A stretch of DNA of 64,000 bases. Origin: Obelidium mucronatum (Eukaryota > Chytridiomycota > Chytridiomycetes > Chytridiales > Chytriomycetaceae). Location: NCBI GenBank assembly GCA_025765595.1, contig JAIVFH010000003.1, positions 372,001 through 436,000 on the forward strand, written 5' to 3'. Made by a program: the position numbers and the translations under genes. Of the stretch, positions 21,141-36,435 are shown piece after piece. Under the pieces are notes generated by a model that saw only the letters and a list, made by a program, of their open reading frames with translations, ran no database searches and had not been told where the DNA came from. Every line of letters starts with the position of its first letter. Positions within the stretch are counted from its first letter, which is position 1.

Positions 21141-24100
21141 TTAGTCTGTGTTTAATGTCAAAGCAACTCCTTGTAAAACCCAATGACTGATGTGATGACT
21201 TGTACTTAAATCAGCGTCAAAGACCCAACCAATACCAGACGCATTTCTTCTGAGTTGGGTAGTGTAAACAGGAGTTCTGAATGTATTCACAAGCTTTAGT
21301 CTGTGTGCTTCGATTGGGATAATCCTCAGAATTGGTAATTCCTGAATAAGTCGACCACCATTTTCCAACCTAACAATTGTTTGTTTCTTAATGTCCCAAC
21401 CCGCTCCTTCAAGGTAAAGTCCCTGTACGTAGCAACCACTCGGTGCCCGTTCTGTTATTTCTTTGGGATCGGTGTACTGCGTGACTTGAGTGTACAGAGT
21501 GGACCGATCTAGCGGCCAACCATTCTTTCGACAAGTAGTTTGTACCAAAGCTGTAATATAGGCTTCCGGTACGTGTAATCCTGAGAGCCAAATAACAATA
21601 GGTTCTCCATTTTTGATCCAGGTAGTGTACTGATTCAAACGCCGTTCAAAGTGCATCATCCAGCTACCCAGGCCCTTTTCGGTTTGAGGCGCGAGAGATC
21701 TCCACATTGGCGGCAAAGCTCCATTGAACAACGCATTTGCAAGCTCGTCAAGTTTTACAGACATTCCGATTTCACCCTTCAATGCCCTTTGCAAATCCTT
21801 CAATGAACTCTTCATTCGGTCAACCAAGTTATTCCAGCGTTCAAGCTCTTGAAGCAATACAACTTGAGTTGGGGAAGGAGTGCTTCCAATGCCTTTGTAG
21901 ATTTTGGGGATGTCGAAAGCGATTGGTAACTTGGTTTGAATGTCGGTTGCGATTCCAGCAATAAAGTCTTCTCGGCTAATACCACCACTTCCTTCTGCAG
22001 TTCTTGGTTGTAGTGAAATAAGCTGGCCCCACATGTCCTTGACGGCGGCCGTCAAGTATCCAATTTCGGCATCTGGATGCAGACCAAACACATCAGGTGC
22101 ATTTGTCAAAGGCAGAGTTTCAATGTAGCTGATATACTCTTCTTTGTTTCCGTTCAAAAGAACCTTGTATTCCACTTGTGGAGACTGGAAAAAGTAGAAG
22201 GGCTGGAACGTGTCGAATAAAAAGTCTCCCAAGTATTCATCCAAGTATGTCATCAAAACTCGACGATCGTAGTCATCTGTCACACGACCACCATAAATAG
22301 TTTCCCCGACCAAGTATCGTAACGTGGTCCATGGAATTTTCCCGTCCGGAGTTAAAGCCGTCTTGTTCAAGTATGTTCTCAAGATTGTGAGACTCACACG
22401 GAAGTCGGACTCGTTGAAATCGTACTTGACATTCCAACCAATTTTACCATACTTTCCTCTCTCTTGTTGAACTGCGTGGAAAAATGCCAACACGTAGACA
22501 AGAGGTTTGAATGCTTCGTGCATACAATCTTGAAGGGCTTCATCTGTAATTTTGAAGTAACTACTTCGAATATTCAATTTGAGGCCGTTGGGAGGCTCCG
22601 TCACGACTTTGAGAGATCGTTGCAGGATTCCGATTGGAAATTGAGGTGTAGGCTCGGTCGTCAACCAAAGTCGGAAGTCTCTGTGTGGTTTTTCAATCTT
22701 TTCAAGAACTTTCTCCAGACTACGTAACCAGTCCACAAGCAAGTGGCAATTTTGGAGCATGAGCCATTGTCCTCTAGCAACAGCAGTTTCAAGCAGTTGC
22801 AGGGCAATGGGTGCTTGACCCTGTCCAAGAGAGAGGAACTTGAGTCTGTTTCCACCAAACCCTAACGTTTCAGCCAGCTTTTGAAGATCGCTTTGAGGGT
22901 CAGCACCGGGACTTAAAATAAATACAACAGGTCCCGTTGGAGATGATTGCTCAAAGATGTTTTGGTAATTGACAACAGGAGGCATGACAAACTTTTCTCC
23001 CATATGTTTGATTACAAAGTGTGTGACACTGTTGTAAACTCGGTCCGTTCTGAAGCATCGAAGCAAGCATAGTTGCTGGAAGGAATTAAGTTTTTCTGAA
23101 TAACCTAAAGGCATTGTTTCCGTCTCTGGGGTCTCGAGTTTTGCCCATGATTTCCAAACGATTTCATTTTCCACCACTTCAGTTGCAATGTTTGCAAAGA
23201 CTGGATTAATAGAAGCCAACTTCAGTAAATCCTTCCATCCTTGATCTAAAAGCCAAGTGTATGGTTTTGGTTGGGCCACTTGGTCCAATGAAATATCACC
23301 CTTCAAAAAGAAGTTGAATTCGGTGAGATCAATTAGTCCATCCACTTCCAGCAACTTGATTGTCATTTGAAACGAGAACATCAACTTATGTCGTTCGAAT
23401 AATCCAGTACAAGAGTAGTTATAAACAGCATATTTGAGTGTGTCCGATATTTTGATTAATCGTTTGCTCAGTACTGGATCAGGTTTACTTTTATGGAGAG
23501 AAGCAATAAAGACTTCTAGGAAAGCACCGAGACTGTATTCGTACATTGGATTGATTGTTGACAGTTCTGCCATCACGAAGAACAACACTGCTCCAATTTT
23601 CGCGACGGGTCGATAGGCATCACGAGAAATTTCCACTTCCGCAGACGTATGATTCGCAAGCGCAATTTTTTGGGCAATTTCTGTTGCTTTGCTTTTTGTT
23701 TCTTCAAGGGTACGAATCAGGTCAACATTGTCGAGCATAGAACCCGTGGAAGCTGCGAGCTCTCTGAGCAAAGTATCTTCGAGATCCTTCAGTAAGCTTT
23801 TGTTTGCGCTCATTTCAGAAATAAGCTGTTGTCTTTGCTCTTCCAACTCGTGTCTTTCGTGACCAACAACGACGTTTAACAACTGATCACTCAACCCTTT
23901 AAACGTGACACTGTAGTTGATAATCATAGCAGATCCGAATACTTTTGGAGTATATGTGGGATTCGCTAGACGTGAGGTGAGGTATAATCTGAAGTTGGGA
24001 TCAAAGTCAACTTCCTTGTCTCCAAGAACTATAAATCGACGAGCGCCAGCGCTCTTAATATTCTTTTCGAGGAGGTTGTCAATTACTGGATCAATGTACT

Positions 24101-27100
24101 CGTCGACATCTTCAAAGAGGAATGGAAACCCGTATGTAACGGCCATTTCCAAGTGTTTTAAGAAGTCTGGATCAGTAAAGGTTGAGATTTTTAGGTTGTT
24201 TGCGCTTTCTCTCTTTTTGATCCAAGTGATGGCTTGTCGTTGGGGATCAATACAAAGTGGGAATCTCGATGCTTTTGTCGTTAAGATTCCGTTTTGAATG
24301 GATAGTTCATCTGCGGGTAATCCCTCTTGCGCCCATTTTGACATTTCCACATCAGTAACTAGGATTCTTTCAACTCTAAATGACGCACTGATGGGTACTT
24401 CTTTGGCAGTAAGGTCCACCATCCACCTCTTGTAAATGAGTTCATTTCGCAATTCCCAATTAAACGCGCCAGTGTAACTGAGGAACCCAGATACGAGCAA
24501 ACAATCTCCCAGTAATTGAACTCGCTGCTCTTTCAGCACTTCAAGATCTTTAGCCCAACGAACTTGCTCAGACCCCAAACCGGAGATAAGTTTATCGGCA
24601 GCTCTCAGACGCCTTTCCATGACTTCAGCCATCTCTTTCAATTCTGCCTGTTCAGATTTAGCTTGATGGAAGTTAACCTACAATTTTTATGTTAAGGGCT
24701 GCTTTTGGATAAATGCTAGTCAGACAAACCTGAAGATTAGAAAGCTCCTCGTTCAAACGCTTCAACTCTCGAGTAATTTTATCGAATTCATTCTTTGAAA
24801 GGGCCAAGTTCTTTTCCAAGGCGGCTACAGCTTGTCGCTTCGGTTGAATCATCTTGGCAACGTTACAGTAACCAACCACAGCGAGAACGAATTTTAGGAG
24901 ACCTGCACCAGCAGACGAAATTTCTTGCATTCGTTGAACAGAAACATCCATTTCTCGAAGTATTCCTTTAACTGATTTGATTTGATTTGAAGAAATTCCA
25001 TCCACATCCAATAGTGACAACGATGATTTGAAGTCTCCTTGGGACATCATTGTTTTTGCGCTTTTCCAAGAGACGTCTTTGATACCTTTGATAACACAAA
25101 TACATTCGCAGACCTTTTGTACCTCCTTAGGTGGTTTTGCAAATGAACGAATTTCAGTAATTTCGGATGACGATAGACTGTTCAAAGCATTTTTGGCTTC
25201 CTCGAGTGCTGGGAGGGCTTCAGCAAGAGCTGATTCGGCTTCCTCTTTGTCTTTGGCAATTTGAATATTTTGAGCATCAAGTTCAATCCCTTTCGCTTCT
25301 GCCATTGTCTTTTTTTCCTCAGCTTCCGCTGTATTTTTGGTGATAACTTCCAAAAGCTTGTTACAAGCCTCGGTTTTGTTTTTTACAGCAATATTTTGCT
25401 CTGCCAATTGGATATTCAACACATCAAGCTGTTTTGAAGATTCCTCAAGTTTTCCTAAACCGGATTCTAAACGAAGACAAAGACGGCCGTTGAGCTCACG
25501 ATTCTCCTCAAGAAGCCGATTGTAGGTATTAATGTAATCAAGGTAGTTTTTGGGTGTCACATAGTTCGCACGCCGGTATTTTTGTAGGAAGGCCAAACTG
25601 ACATCTCCAACAGAGAGATGCACCGAAACCATATGGGCTACAATAGAAGCACGATGTTCGGGAGTTACAAGATTATCTTTTAAAAAGGCATCCGCGACGG
25701 AGAAGAGAGCTTGCTCAGGCCAAGGAGGGAACCAGTCAATCAGAGTGTTATTGACAAGACCCGGGAAGGATCTGCATCGTTCACGCAATTTATCACCTTG
25801 GGGTGACATACACAATACAATGTGCATATTATCACTGCATTTGTTGACAAGATACTGCCACATACTCTCTTTGGTTTGCGAGAGACCCAATTTGGTAACT
25901 TCGTCGCGTACAGTCCCCAACAAGATTTCTTTTTCATCATCTTCGAAAAGAGCTGGAACCATTCCAGTAGTCAGCATATTGTTGATCAACTCAAGGAAGC
26001 CTTCTTGTACAACATGTGCATCGGTAAACATGAATACCGTTTTGGTACCGGCCGCAAGTTGATTATAGAGCCCTTTTAATGACTCGCGAAATTCTGTTTC
26101 CCCATAACCTCTAGTAAGAACTATTTCGAATACTTGATAGCCAGCAGCAAAAGCAGCCAGTCTTGTTAAGGATTGCTTTCCAGATCCACCAACACCAACA
26201 AGAAGAGCATGCCCTCGCTTCATTCGAATAACACGATGTATACGCGTCAAATGATCTAGTGCATCTTCGAATAGCACTAGATTCATTTTGTTGTACTTTT
26301 CGTTGTACTCTTCGAGTATTTCTTGGAAGATTGGACGAACTGCAGCAAAATCAAGAAGATCTTCATAGAGACGTGCAGTTTCTTCATGCATAGCATGCCT
26401 GAAATCTCCAAATAGTGTTGGATTCTTTGTAATATATTCTTCATCGGCTTCAAAGTTGTCCAGAACAAGTCGGTTGATTAATTTGTTGACAAAAATTCTG
26501 TCTTGGTCAGTAACTAATCTGTCATAGAATACGCGCAGAGATTCGTTTCTCCATAGTCTCGAAAACTGTTTCCCTGTATCGAAGTGGTCTGGAGTGGCAG
26601 AGCACAATCCTTCAAATATACGAGATATGTCTCGAAGGTTGAAAATGTAATGGAATTTAGAAGGTGTTGGCATGAGGTTTTTGACAATTTCGGAATAGAG
26701 TTTCAGAGTCATTCCGGTCAGCTTCTTGGCAACCGATTTGACTCCTTCGGTAAATATACTTGCATGACCTTCAATAATACCAGAATAAATTCTCCTCAAA
26801 CTGTCCTCCATCGGGAATGTTATGTTGAAGACGGCAAATAGAGATGCAAAACGGGGGTCGATTTCATTTCGGCCACCACCTGATTAATACGGCAGATGTT
26901 AGATTCTTGGAATGCATAATCTTTTGCTTCTTACCTGGTGTTCCCATGGAGCTCACAAATTGAACATCCTTCAAATACTTCCAACTCAACTCTTTTCCTC
27001 TGTCATAAAGACCGCCCTTTTCAATAAGAAGCTTCAGAAGTGCGATAGGTTGCTGTGTTCCATATGTATCTTTTCCTGGCATATTGACATCGTCGACAAA

Positions 27101-30100
27101 CACAACCAATCGTTTACCCGCTGTGGGACCATATGTGTCTTTTGTTCGCTTTTCAACATTAACTTCCATGTTTCTCTGAACGTCTAGCGAAGTAGTTCTT
27201 GAAGAAAAGTTGATGTTAAGAACAAGGTTCTTTTCAGTTGGGAGTTGTCGCAAGTAGTTTTGTACAGTGACAGTTTTTGAAGTTCCTGAATCACCAACAA
27301 ATAGAACTAAAAAAACCCTCGTTAGAAACAAACAACCCGATTTTTCGGTTACTTACCCGGCTTTTTTGAACCAATGAGCTTTTCTAGTAACCAAGTATGT
27401 CTTACTGTGTCTAATGTGGGAACCAAAATCTCATGGAATGATGCATTTCTGCGGTGTTCATATTCGGGAACGTATTGTGTCCACGGAGTCCACTGAAGCT
27501 CTGACATGTCAAAGAAGTAGTCATATAAGGATCTTTCATTTCCTGGAACTTGGCCAGGCATGATTGAGTTTCCAACATGAACTTGGGCCAACTCAGACAT
27601 TTTTTTCACAGCATCTGAGAACTTCGCTCGGTCTTCTTCGAGTAACGTGGCACCAACCGACCATATTATCGACTGAATAAAAACTGCTTCCACGACATTT
27701 TCTTGAGAGCATTGCTTAGGATCAACCAGCTGCATTTCCAAAACAGAACAAAGCTGCGATATCATTGCCAATGATGTTACAGGGATTACTCGCTTTAGAG
27801 GAATGCCATTAAACCCTTCAAATGTTCCCTCGAGAACTAAATCTACTGCTGCTTGCGCGTATTTATGGAACAGCTTGATCATCAACTCTGTTTCTGCTTT
27901 TGTGGCGCGAGTGTTTGCCCATTTATAGAAGTACGGTTTAAATCCCAAGTTTTTAGGGTCCATATATACCATTCCTAAAAAAATGTAAGTACAGATATGG
28001 AAAGTGGTTTGTAGAACATACCACATCGAGAGACGGTAGCCGGACTCGCATACTGAAGGTCACCCACTTCAAATAGTAAAGCAACGTGTTTTTGTAACCG
28101 AATTCGTTCTCCATTTGGCAGGGTAAGAAGCTTGTTGTCGTCCATTACAGAGTTCATGTTTTCTACCCACACGGCATCGACATCACCATCAAAAACAATA
28201 TACTTTCGCTCTTTTTTGTCAGTTGGCTTGTTAACTTCACGAAAGATGTTTGATAGAAGTCCGTCTGTCCAATCACGGGTTACAGGGTCAAGGGTACCGT
28301 ACAATTCAGCAACAGTGACAGCTTTTGGATTAAGAAGATAGAGCCTCGTTGGAATTCCAAGTTTCGTTTGAGATTTTGCAAGAGTGTCGATAACCACAGT
28401 TTTTCCACCTAGTTTATTATTATGATCAGTTATGCACAATGGTTGATTTCACCCTTACCTCCTGCCGGTCCAACTACCATGGATGTGTGGCGCGTCAACA
28501 TTGTTTCATATAATTGCACTACTTTGTCGACCTGCTCGGGAAGCATTATGTAATGCCCGTCTCTGAGTACCTCCTCTACAGCATCATTAAACGATGGGTA
28601 TCGAACACGAGGGCAATCCAAGCCCGGGAATAGATCATTGATAAGTCCCAAGAAAAGAGGGACATCGTCAAACACAAACTTCGGCAAGTTCATATCACGC
28701 AAGGCACGCATAAGAACAACATCCTCATTCAAATCAGGAGAGCCTCTTTTCAAACTTCCCGCCATAACCAAAACGGATTTAAGAGCACGAAGACCGAAAT
28801 CATAGTGGTGCTGTTTAGAAAGCTGGCCTCTGGATAACTTATAAAGTACGACCATCTTTTTCGCCAACCCTTTGGCCATTGTGAATCCTTCGGAGAAGAG
28901 CATATTCTCGCAAATTAACTCTAAGTCTGGGATGGCCATAACGACCGGGCGGAACAGAGCCTTCAAGTTATCGGGTAACTCAGTACGTCCAGCATACCCA
29001 GGATTCATACTATCAAGATATTAGACATTACGTCCAGGGAACAAGAAATATGCTTACGTGATAAAAATTCCAGTTTTCCTGTCCAATCCGATTTCGTTAC
29101 CCTCAAACTGGAATCTTTTTAGGCCCATGACAAGAGCGTTTTGAATGGTTTTGATTTGGGCGGAAATAACCGACAGTACAGCCACTATGATAAAACCAAT
29201 GAGTCACGAAACCGATAGCTGCGCAAAAACTTACAAGGAATACGGTTGAATTCATCAAAACACCCCCAAGCTCCGGTTTGAACCAAACCAGAAAAGATTT
29301 TTCCCATTGCTTGAAAATCCAAACCTTCACCACAGTTTGTCACCATACACAGCAATCCAAGAGCTTTGGCCAAGTCTTTCACAGTTTCAGTTTTACCTGT
29401 ACCGGCAGGACCTATACAGAAAATATATTGAGCCAAAAAATAGGCTTGAACGATAATACAATACCTGCAGGAGCACCACCAAGTTTCATTGATAGCGCTT
29501 GAGTAAGTGTTAAATAACATCTGTCCGTCAGTGGCGTGATCACAAGACGACCGTTGAGCCCCATGTACTCATATCCATAGTCGAACACCCCATTACATTG
29601 ACGCACAAGTAATTCATCAGCAGCACGATCCCAGTAGAATCGGAGCTGGGATTCCCACTCAAATTCAGACTCGTCCATAATCGAATCTCTCACAAATTTA
29701 TCAATAATATCCTTAGCATGGACATCAATGATAATTTGAGAGTTAATTTTCTTGCGATCGTTTGACGAGAGATCAGAGCGCACAGCCATCACAAGATTTT
29801 CCAGTTGCTCCACTAACGTTTTTGCATACTTTTTCATCGCTAATTTGTTTCCGGACTTGATTTTCCTGAAGACATCTTCTACCTCAAAAGTCCACCAAAC
29901 TTGAGCTCCTGCCAGCCCGACCATACCCTGGTAAGTATACAGCCACTTGAGTCTATCCATAGAAGCATAGTAATAGATTGCTTCTTTGTGGAAAGTTCTG
30001 TTGGTTTTCTTCATTTCAATTTCAACAGCCGCCATCCATTCTTCCACTCGGCCCTCAATTGGCACGACTTTCTTGAAGTCCAGCGTTTCATTTTCTGATG

Positions 30101-33100
30101 AACTCATACCAACAACAGCTTTCTCGTTCTTTCCTGTACCAAAGTTCAACTTCATAACATTATCATACATTTTTATGATATGTTCTTGCACATTTTTTGG
30201 ATCATGACTACCCAGAATAGAAAGCAATTCTTCATCGGAAATGAAAAAGAATCGCGGAAATGCATTTCTTTTTGATTCGAGATAGTCAGACAGGGACTTT
30301 TGACAAGATTCCAAATCGTTTGAGAGGTTTCTGAGTAAATCCAAACGTCCGTCTGCACTACAAGCATCAATGACGAGAGGATGCTTTGCAGTTTCACTCA
30401 TTATTTTCTTGAAGGATTTATCGATTCGATCGAATTTCGCTGCTTCTTCTGGCAACTGCTGGCGAATATCACCTGCACCAATGAAAATGGACTCAAGATA
30501 CATCCACTTCCTTTGGACAACCATCCAAACTTCAGTCACTTCTCCAATATGGGATAAAACTTTCTCCCATTGCTGCACAACCGGAAGGAAAGCTGTGACG
30601 AATCTCGACGCCCCCATAGACTGTAGAGACATTGCATTGTCATCCAACATCAGCGTTATTTCATCAGTCGCCCCCAAAACAAATCCGCGCTCTTCTGTTC
30701 CTTTCATGTACTTGACAACAGTGAACTTTGTATTTTTCCAAGTGGATTCCACCTCTTTAAGTCCATTTTCAATACTCAATTCCTTCATTGCACCATTCAC
30801 AATTTCACCAATGGCTTCCGAATGCTCGTTCAAATGCATTGAAAATAATTTCTCCAATGTAAATGTTTCTGGATTCATGTCAAACGTCTTGCCTGTTATT
30901 TCCATTAAACGTTTCCAGTGACGTTCACGCAAAGCCTCGTTTTTAAGATCAGCAAATAGCGGAATAGAATCTTTAAATGTCACAATTTTTTCTGCAACGA
31001 CATTGTATGGTGGAAGTTGCTTCAGCTCTTTTGGCAGCTTTTTGAGTCTTGCGGCAAATATTTCAACACCTTTTGTCAAAACATTAATGTCCAGATTGGA
31101 CCAGAGTGTTGTCGACCATCCTGTGATGGCCCCTTTTACTTCTGTATATAGCTCATAGATCTTGTCCAACTCTTTGATCTGCTGTTCTAGATCAAAGAGC
31201 TCGGGATATGACGTAATATTTAAACTAAACAGCTTCTCTGCTTGTACAAGTTGTTCTCGCTTCGCCAAGAATGAAGCGGTGATTCCATGCGCTTCTTTCA
31301 ACAATCCTAGACCACGATCCATGTCGTTGTCAATCACACCAGGACCGTTCAAGGAAAATTCATCCTTGAACATTTTGAGTTCGGCTTTAAAGTCCTTGAC
31401 TTGATTTTGTGTAGTTTCAGTAAACTTTGCCTTGACAGGAATCAAAGCATCATCCACTTCAGTCGCTTTCAATAGCATTGCCGCCCACAACTCTGGGAGC
31501 TTGTTTGCTGCCTCGACTTCAGTTGGTTCGCATTCAATATTGCTGAGACATAGAGTTCGATAACCTTCCATAACATCCCGATATTTTAATTCAACCTCCT
31601 CCGACGAAGTTCGAATGTCTGCGATAACGTTCAAAACAAAAGTCAAATCATCGAGGGTTTCAGGTGTCCTTTGGAGGTCTTCATCAAATTTGGCAAACTT
31701 GCTTTGCAGTGCAGTCAACCCTTCATTAGCCAATGTATTCAAGTGTTTGCCTGTTTGGTTGTTTAGTTCAAAAGATACAGCAACAACAACAAAAATAACC
31801 CTACCAATAGCTATGATCCACGCCATGGCTTCATTGTGGATGGCTGTTTTCAATGGACTTGAAACCACTTTCATAAAATCAATGTCTCGTGTATTAGATT
31901 GACCGTCCACGTCTTTGGCCAACTTTGAGTAAAAAGTAATTTTCTCGTCGTACATGACAACTGAAGGCTTCTTTAAAGCAAACTTTTCAAGAGTGATTAC
32001 CTAAAAAAATTATGAGTTAAGAGAATGCAAGGTGGTGGGGGCGCCGATATTGCACGAACCTTATCAACTTTCCATAAGGGCCTATATTTTCTCCACGAAT
32101 CCAGCCATCTCGTTAGATTAGTGAATGTCTTTGAGATGGTGTTATTGAGTTGTGAGATTTGGCCAATAATGACTTGATTGCAAACAACATCCGAGTGGAA
32201 ACTGAAAATGATTGGATCCTCATCTTCATCAACTCTTTGGGGTGGGGTTGTTAAACAAGTTCCATGCATCCATCGATGGAATTGTTTTGTAGAATCAATA
32301 ATTGATCTGGCACACTTCACAATCATCTTGTAAATTTCTCCGCTGAGCGGTGAAATAACAATTTCTGGGGCCGAGAGTGAAGCAGATACTTTGAACAGAG
32401 GAATGGATCTGGCCTTCGGCTTCGTAAACCTGAACCCCGATCTGTTTTTGGTTCTTCCTTTCGCATTTGGATTAAGTAAAGTTTCCAGAAATTGGAGATT
32501 GTTCATGACAAGCTGTTTTGTAGCAGAGTATTAGAAACAAAAACAGGAGAATTTTTCTTTTTGAATACTCACAAAGGTCAATCCATTGAATATCCTCTTT
32601 TCCCAATACGCGTAGTACTCCTTCAGCATTTTACTCTTTCCTGTGTTTGTCCCAGCAACTACAGATTCCATCTTAATGAGCAACGGCCCAATACTGCTGT
32701 ACTTTTGGACAATTGTCTCCAGAGTATTTAGACGATGTTTGTTGAAGAAATCAAAGAATTCCTGTAGAATAGTTTTTGAGTGGCCACTTTGCAAGTTAAC
32801 CAATAAAACGCGAACTTACATGAGCGTCCAAAATATCATCTGTATTTGGCTCGCCAATCAATAGAGCATGACTGATCTGTTCAACTGCATTCGAAATATT
32901 GGCGCTATTCTTTTGGATTTGATTCACAACACTGGATAGCTTGTTGGTCTCTTGGTTGCAACGCAGGATAAATTCCGGAATTCCCAACGAGTTCCAATTC
33001 AATCTTGAAAATCCAGGTTTCATCACACGTTTAAGTTCCCCAATATGATCGCTTAGAAGCTTAATTTCTGCAACATCAAGCAGATCAATGACGGCATGGT

Positions 33101-36100
33101 AATTATTGAGCATGGATGTCAGATTTTCAACAAAGCTGTAGTATTTCTCTTCTTGCAATGCGACATTCAACGCGCATTCTGGAACTACATATCCTAGTTT
33201 GTCCAAGTATTTGGTTTCTTTGATGATTTCTTTCAATTCAGACTTGAAGTTGACTTTTACGCGTTCAGGAACGGCGTTGCTGGTTCCTGCATCATTAGGT
33301 GCCTCGCTTCCTAAAGCGTAGACATTTGATGTATTTGCTTGGGGAACAACGTCTTTTACTAAAATGTGTGTCTTCAAACATTGAAGCGAGTTTGCTTCCA
33401 CAGTTTGACACCACTGCGCGTATAACTTTTGGAAGAAGTGAGGTGAGTAATTGGAGGGCACAAAAAGAAAATTGTTATGCTTACAGTTTCTTCATATTCT
33501 CGCATGGATTTAGCCACAACGAGATATTTCTTTGTCACAGACCGTCCCATTTCGCTGGCGAGCATTTCTAAAATTCAAAGAAAACTTGAGTTTCTCCAAA
33601 AAAAAACGCAAAATCATTGTTCGAACCTTGCAGAGACTGGAATCTAACGATTGTCTTTTTGATTCTGTAAAATAAACTGCGAGACCAAGCTATCGCACCG
33701 GCTACTTTTGGTTGGTTTTTTGTCACTGGTGGGTTTGCTCTAAACAAAAAATTGTTAGGAATGAATGCACTCGAACTTTGAATCAATTCACCAACCGATT
33801 GTTCTTAAAAATCTCATCAATGCTATCCACTTCTCTAGCATATTGATCCAGAATTTCGTACCACTTCCCCATCAATTGGTTGTTGATACTTTCACGACTC
33901 TTGATGTTCTTTATATTTTGCAAAAGGTCAAACGCTCCCTCAGCACTTCGCAATTTTTTGAAGCTGGCATCAATGAATTGTTTTGCCATGTCTTCTATTT
34001 GAACAATTTGCTCCCGGAACCGAAGCATCAAAGATTCCCAATTTTGTTGGTATCTAAACAAAAATGTGTTAAGTAAAAAAATGACTTCTTTGCAAAATAG
34101 TATTGTACTCACTTTTTAGAAAAAATATCAAACGGAATCTGTTCAAATGGAACAATCAAGGCTTCGACTCTCTTGATCACTTCGTCTATTTGCTGAGGGT
34201 CTCCTGTAACAGCCTTCAACTCTGGACCAAAAATGTTGTAGAACTGTTCCATGACTTCTGCAATTTGATAGAGGTCGCCGCATCGCTGTGCCATATAGTT
34301 TGTTTGCTCAAACAGCTTTTTACGGTCAAACTCCCAACGTTGGTCACGGCCACTTTGCTCGATTCGTTCACGCACTTGAAAATATGTCTAGAAACCAAAT
34401 CTTAACATGAGAAAAAAAAAAAAAAGAAATTGAAGTTCAAAATAACATACTTTGCTCCAGCTATCCAAGAGCTCTCTGGAATCCTCAATCTTTTTCTTGG
34501 CTTGCTGTGGTGTTTCTCTCAAAATAGTCCGCACATTTACAATATTTGCCACCTTGTTGGCAATCTCCCATGCAATTCGTGACATGAGTGGAACCATTCG
34601 CTCATCCCGGTTATAGTGTCGTGATATAATCCAAACCATGCGAATCGAGTTTAACAAGGATGGAAGAGAATCCTGAGAGGATAGAAGAAGATGAATTCAA
34701 CAAGCAGCTCAAACTTAAATTAAACAGTTTACTCATACTTGTACGCTTCCTAAACTTCCTGTAACGATGTTTTTGAAATGGCGTTCAAGGGTACTTAGGA
34801 ATTTGACATTATCTTTGGCTTCGGTGTAGAATTTATTGAGCTCTTGTAGTTGAAAGTCAAGAGCAGGACTAATTGGTGTTTGGGCTTTTGCAAGAATCTG
34901 GACGAGGGTTTTTACAATGGGAAGATTAAGCTGCTCGTACAATGTTGAAAGAGATGCGTTTCTATCTCTCCAGAATTCAATTTCAGCCAATGGTCCCTGT
35001 TTGAATGCGTAAGATATGATGATGATAATAATAATAAAAACTTAAAAAAACATTACATTTCCTAGAGGCGTCTTTTTGGCCTCCTTTCCTAACGCTCCAC
35101 TAACTGTCTCCACCCATTCTTCAGCTAATTTTTCCAACCGTCTAACGATGGTAATATCTTTTGCAGCCTCGACAACATTCGCATTCCCCAGAGCCAAGAC
35201 TTCATCTGGAATTTGTAGTTTTGTTTCACCTGCAACTTGTTGAGCAGTATGGCTTATTTGGCTGGCAAATTTCTGCATGCTGACAACAAATTCAGATTTC
35301 AAATGGTCATCTTTAGCACTGTGCTTAGAAGAGTCACTTTCAGCTGCGGTGGCAGCAGTTTTTGATGGCACCAATGGTTGCTGTTGTGGTTGGTCTGTGT
35401 TGCTCAGGAGTGGCAAATAAACTTCAGTCAAAACACGTTCAAGCATTAGAAGAGCGTGCCCACTGAAATAACCTATTTCAAAGGCGTGGGGAAGTATGCT
35501 TTCCGCATCTATAATCAATGTGTCATTATCAATTGCAGATCTTTCTATTGCCTTTTGACAAGCGAGTAAATACCTTCAAGCGATCGAGGAGTTGGAATCG
35601 GGCCAGGTATATTCTTCAAGAAATAGATGGAGTTGACTTCTGCAGCTTTCTCAGGCAGAGCCTGGACGCACATATGAAGTCTGTAATATTCTCTGGTGAC
35701 GTAAATCGGCTCTCGTTTGACAGGAACCGGGGCTGGTGCTGATTGATTCGCAGCATTTTGCTGCTCCAACGCGTTTTCCGTGTTTGTTTCATTCTCAGCG
35801 GCTGCGGAATTCACTGAGTCTTCCGACAGGGCAGCTGCCGGCTCAGCGTCGGCAGCGACGACGGGGGCGGGCTCGTCGGCGGGGTCCAGCACGTCTTCGG
35901 ACACGACCGGCTCCTGCTGCAGCTGTTGCAGTTCCTGCTGCTGCTGCTGCGGCGGCTGTTCTTGTTCTTGTTGCGGCTCCTGCGGCTCTTGCAGCTGCTG
36001 CTCAGGCAGCGGCGCGCCTGGCTCGGCTTCCGGCGCCGCCGCTGGCTCGGGCAGCTCGGGCTCGCGCGGACTGACGTCGATCTTCTCGCTCACGTTCTCC

Positions 36101-36435
36101 GCCCAGAAGAGCAGCGCCGACCCGGCGGCGGCGGCGGTGTTGGGCTGCGCCGCCTGCTTCGGCGCGTCCAGAAAGTCCATCAGCGCCTGCAGATTCGCGC
36201 GGCCGTCGCGCTCGAGACAGTCGCGCCACAGATCGCCGGGGATCGGCTTCGGCGGCAGCGTCGGCAGGTGGCCCAGCATCGGATCGTGTGCGATCGTGTG
36301 CAAAGTAAAGTCAAACTCAACCATCAGCCCGCTCTGCACCTTGCGGCGAAGCCACAGAATGCGGTCGTCGCTGCCTATATCCGCTGGCATCGACGCATGC
36401 GTCACAGCTGCCTCCATAGAAGAGGTTTTGGACAT
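21141..36435 (-). CDS. DNAH10: Axonemal inner-arm dynein heavy chain, DNAH10 type (I1/f beta heavy chain)
   Basis: Motor subunit of the two-headed inner dynein arm of motile flagella. About 20 exons and roughly 4,700 residues; the last two exons are 2.1 and 3.5 kb. The stem contains [17 protein letters not shown]. The AAA+ ring has P-loops [14 protein letters not shown] (AAA1, with CFDEFNRI), a second one split by an intron before [24 protein letters not shown] (AAA3) and [13 protein letters not shown] (AAA4). The coiled-coil stalk and microtubule-binding tip lie near 24700-25500. The end, [18 protein letters not shown] followed by [17 protein letters not shown], is the DNAH10 C-terminus. Start chosen at [11 protein letters not shown] (36435); an in-frame ATG at 36516 is possible. 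The N-terminal stem carries a Gln/Glu/Pro/Ala-rich insert of about 130 residues (35770-36110). Confidence 0.93.

Noticed and set aside
35509..35573. 29-nt intron in DNAH10 using the AATAG acceptor at ~35545
   Set aside because: The TTATAG acceptor at 35509 gives a normal 65-nt intron and a better junction ([11 protein letters not shown]).
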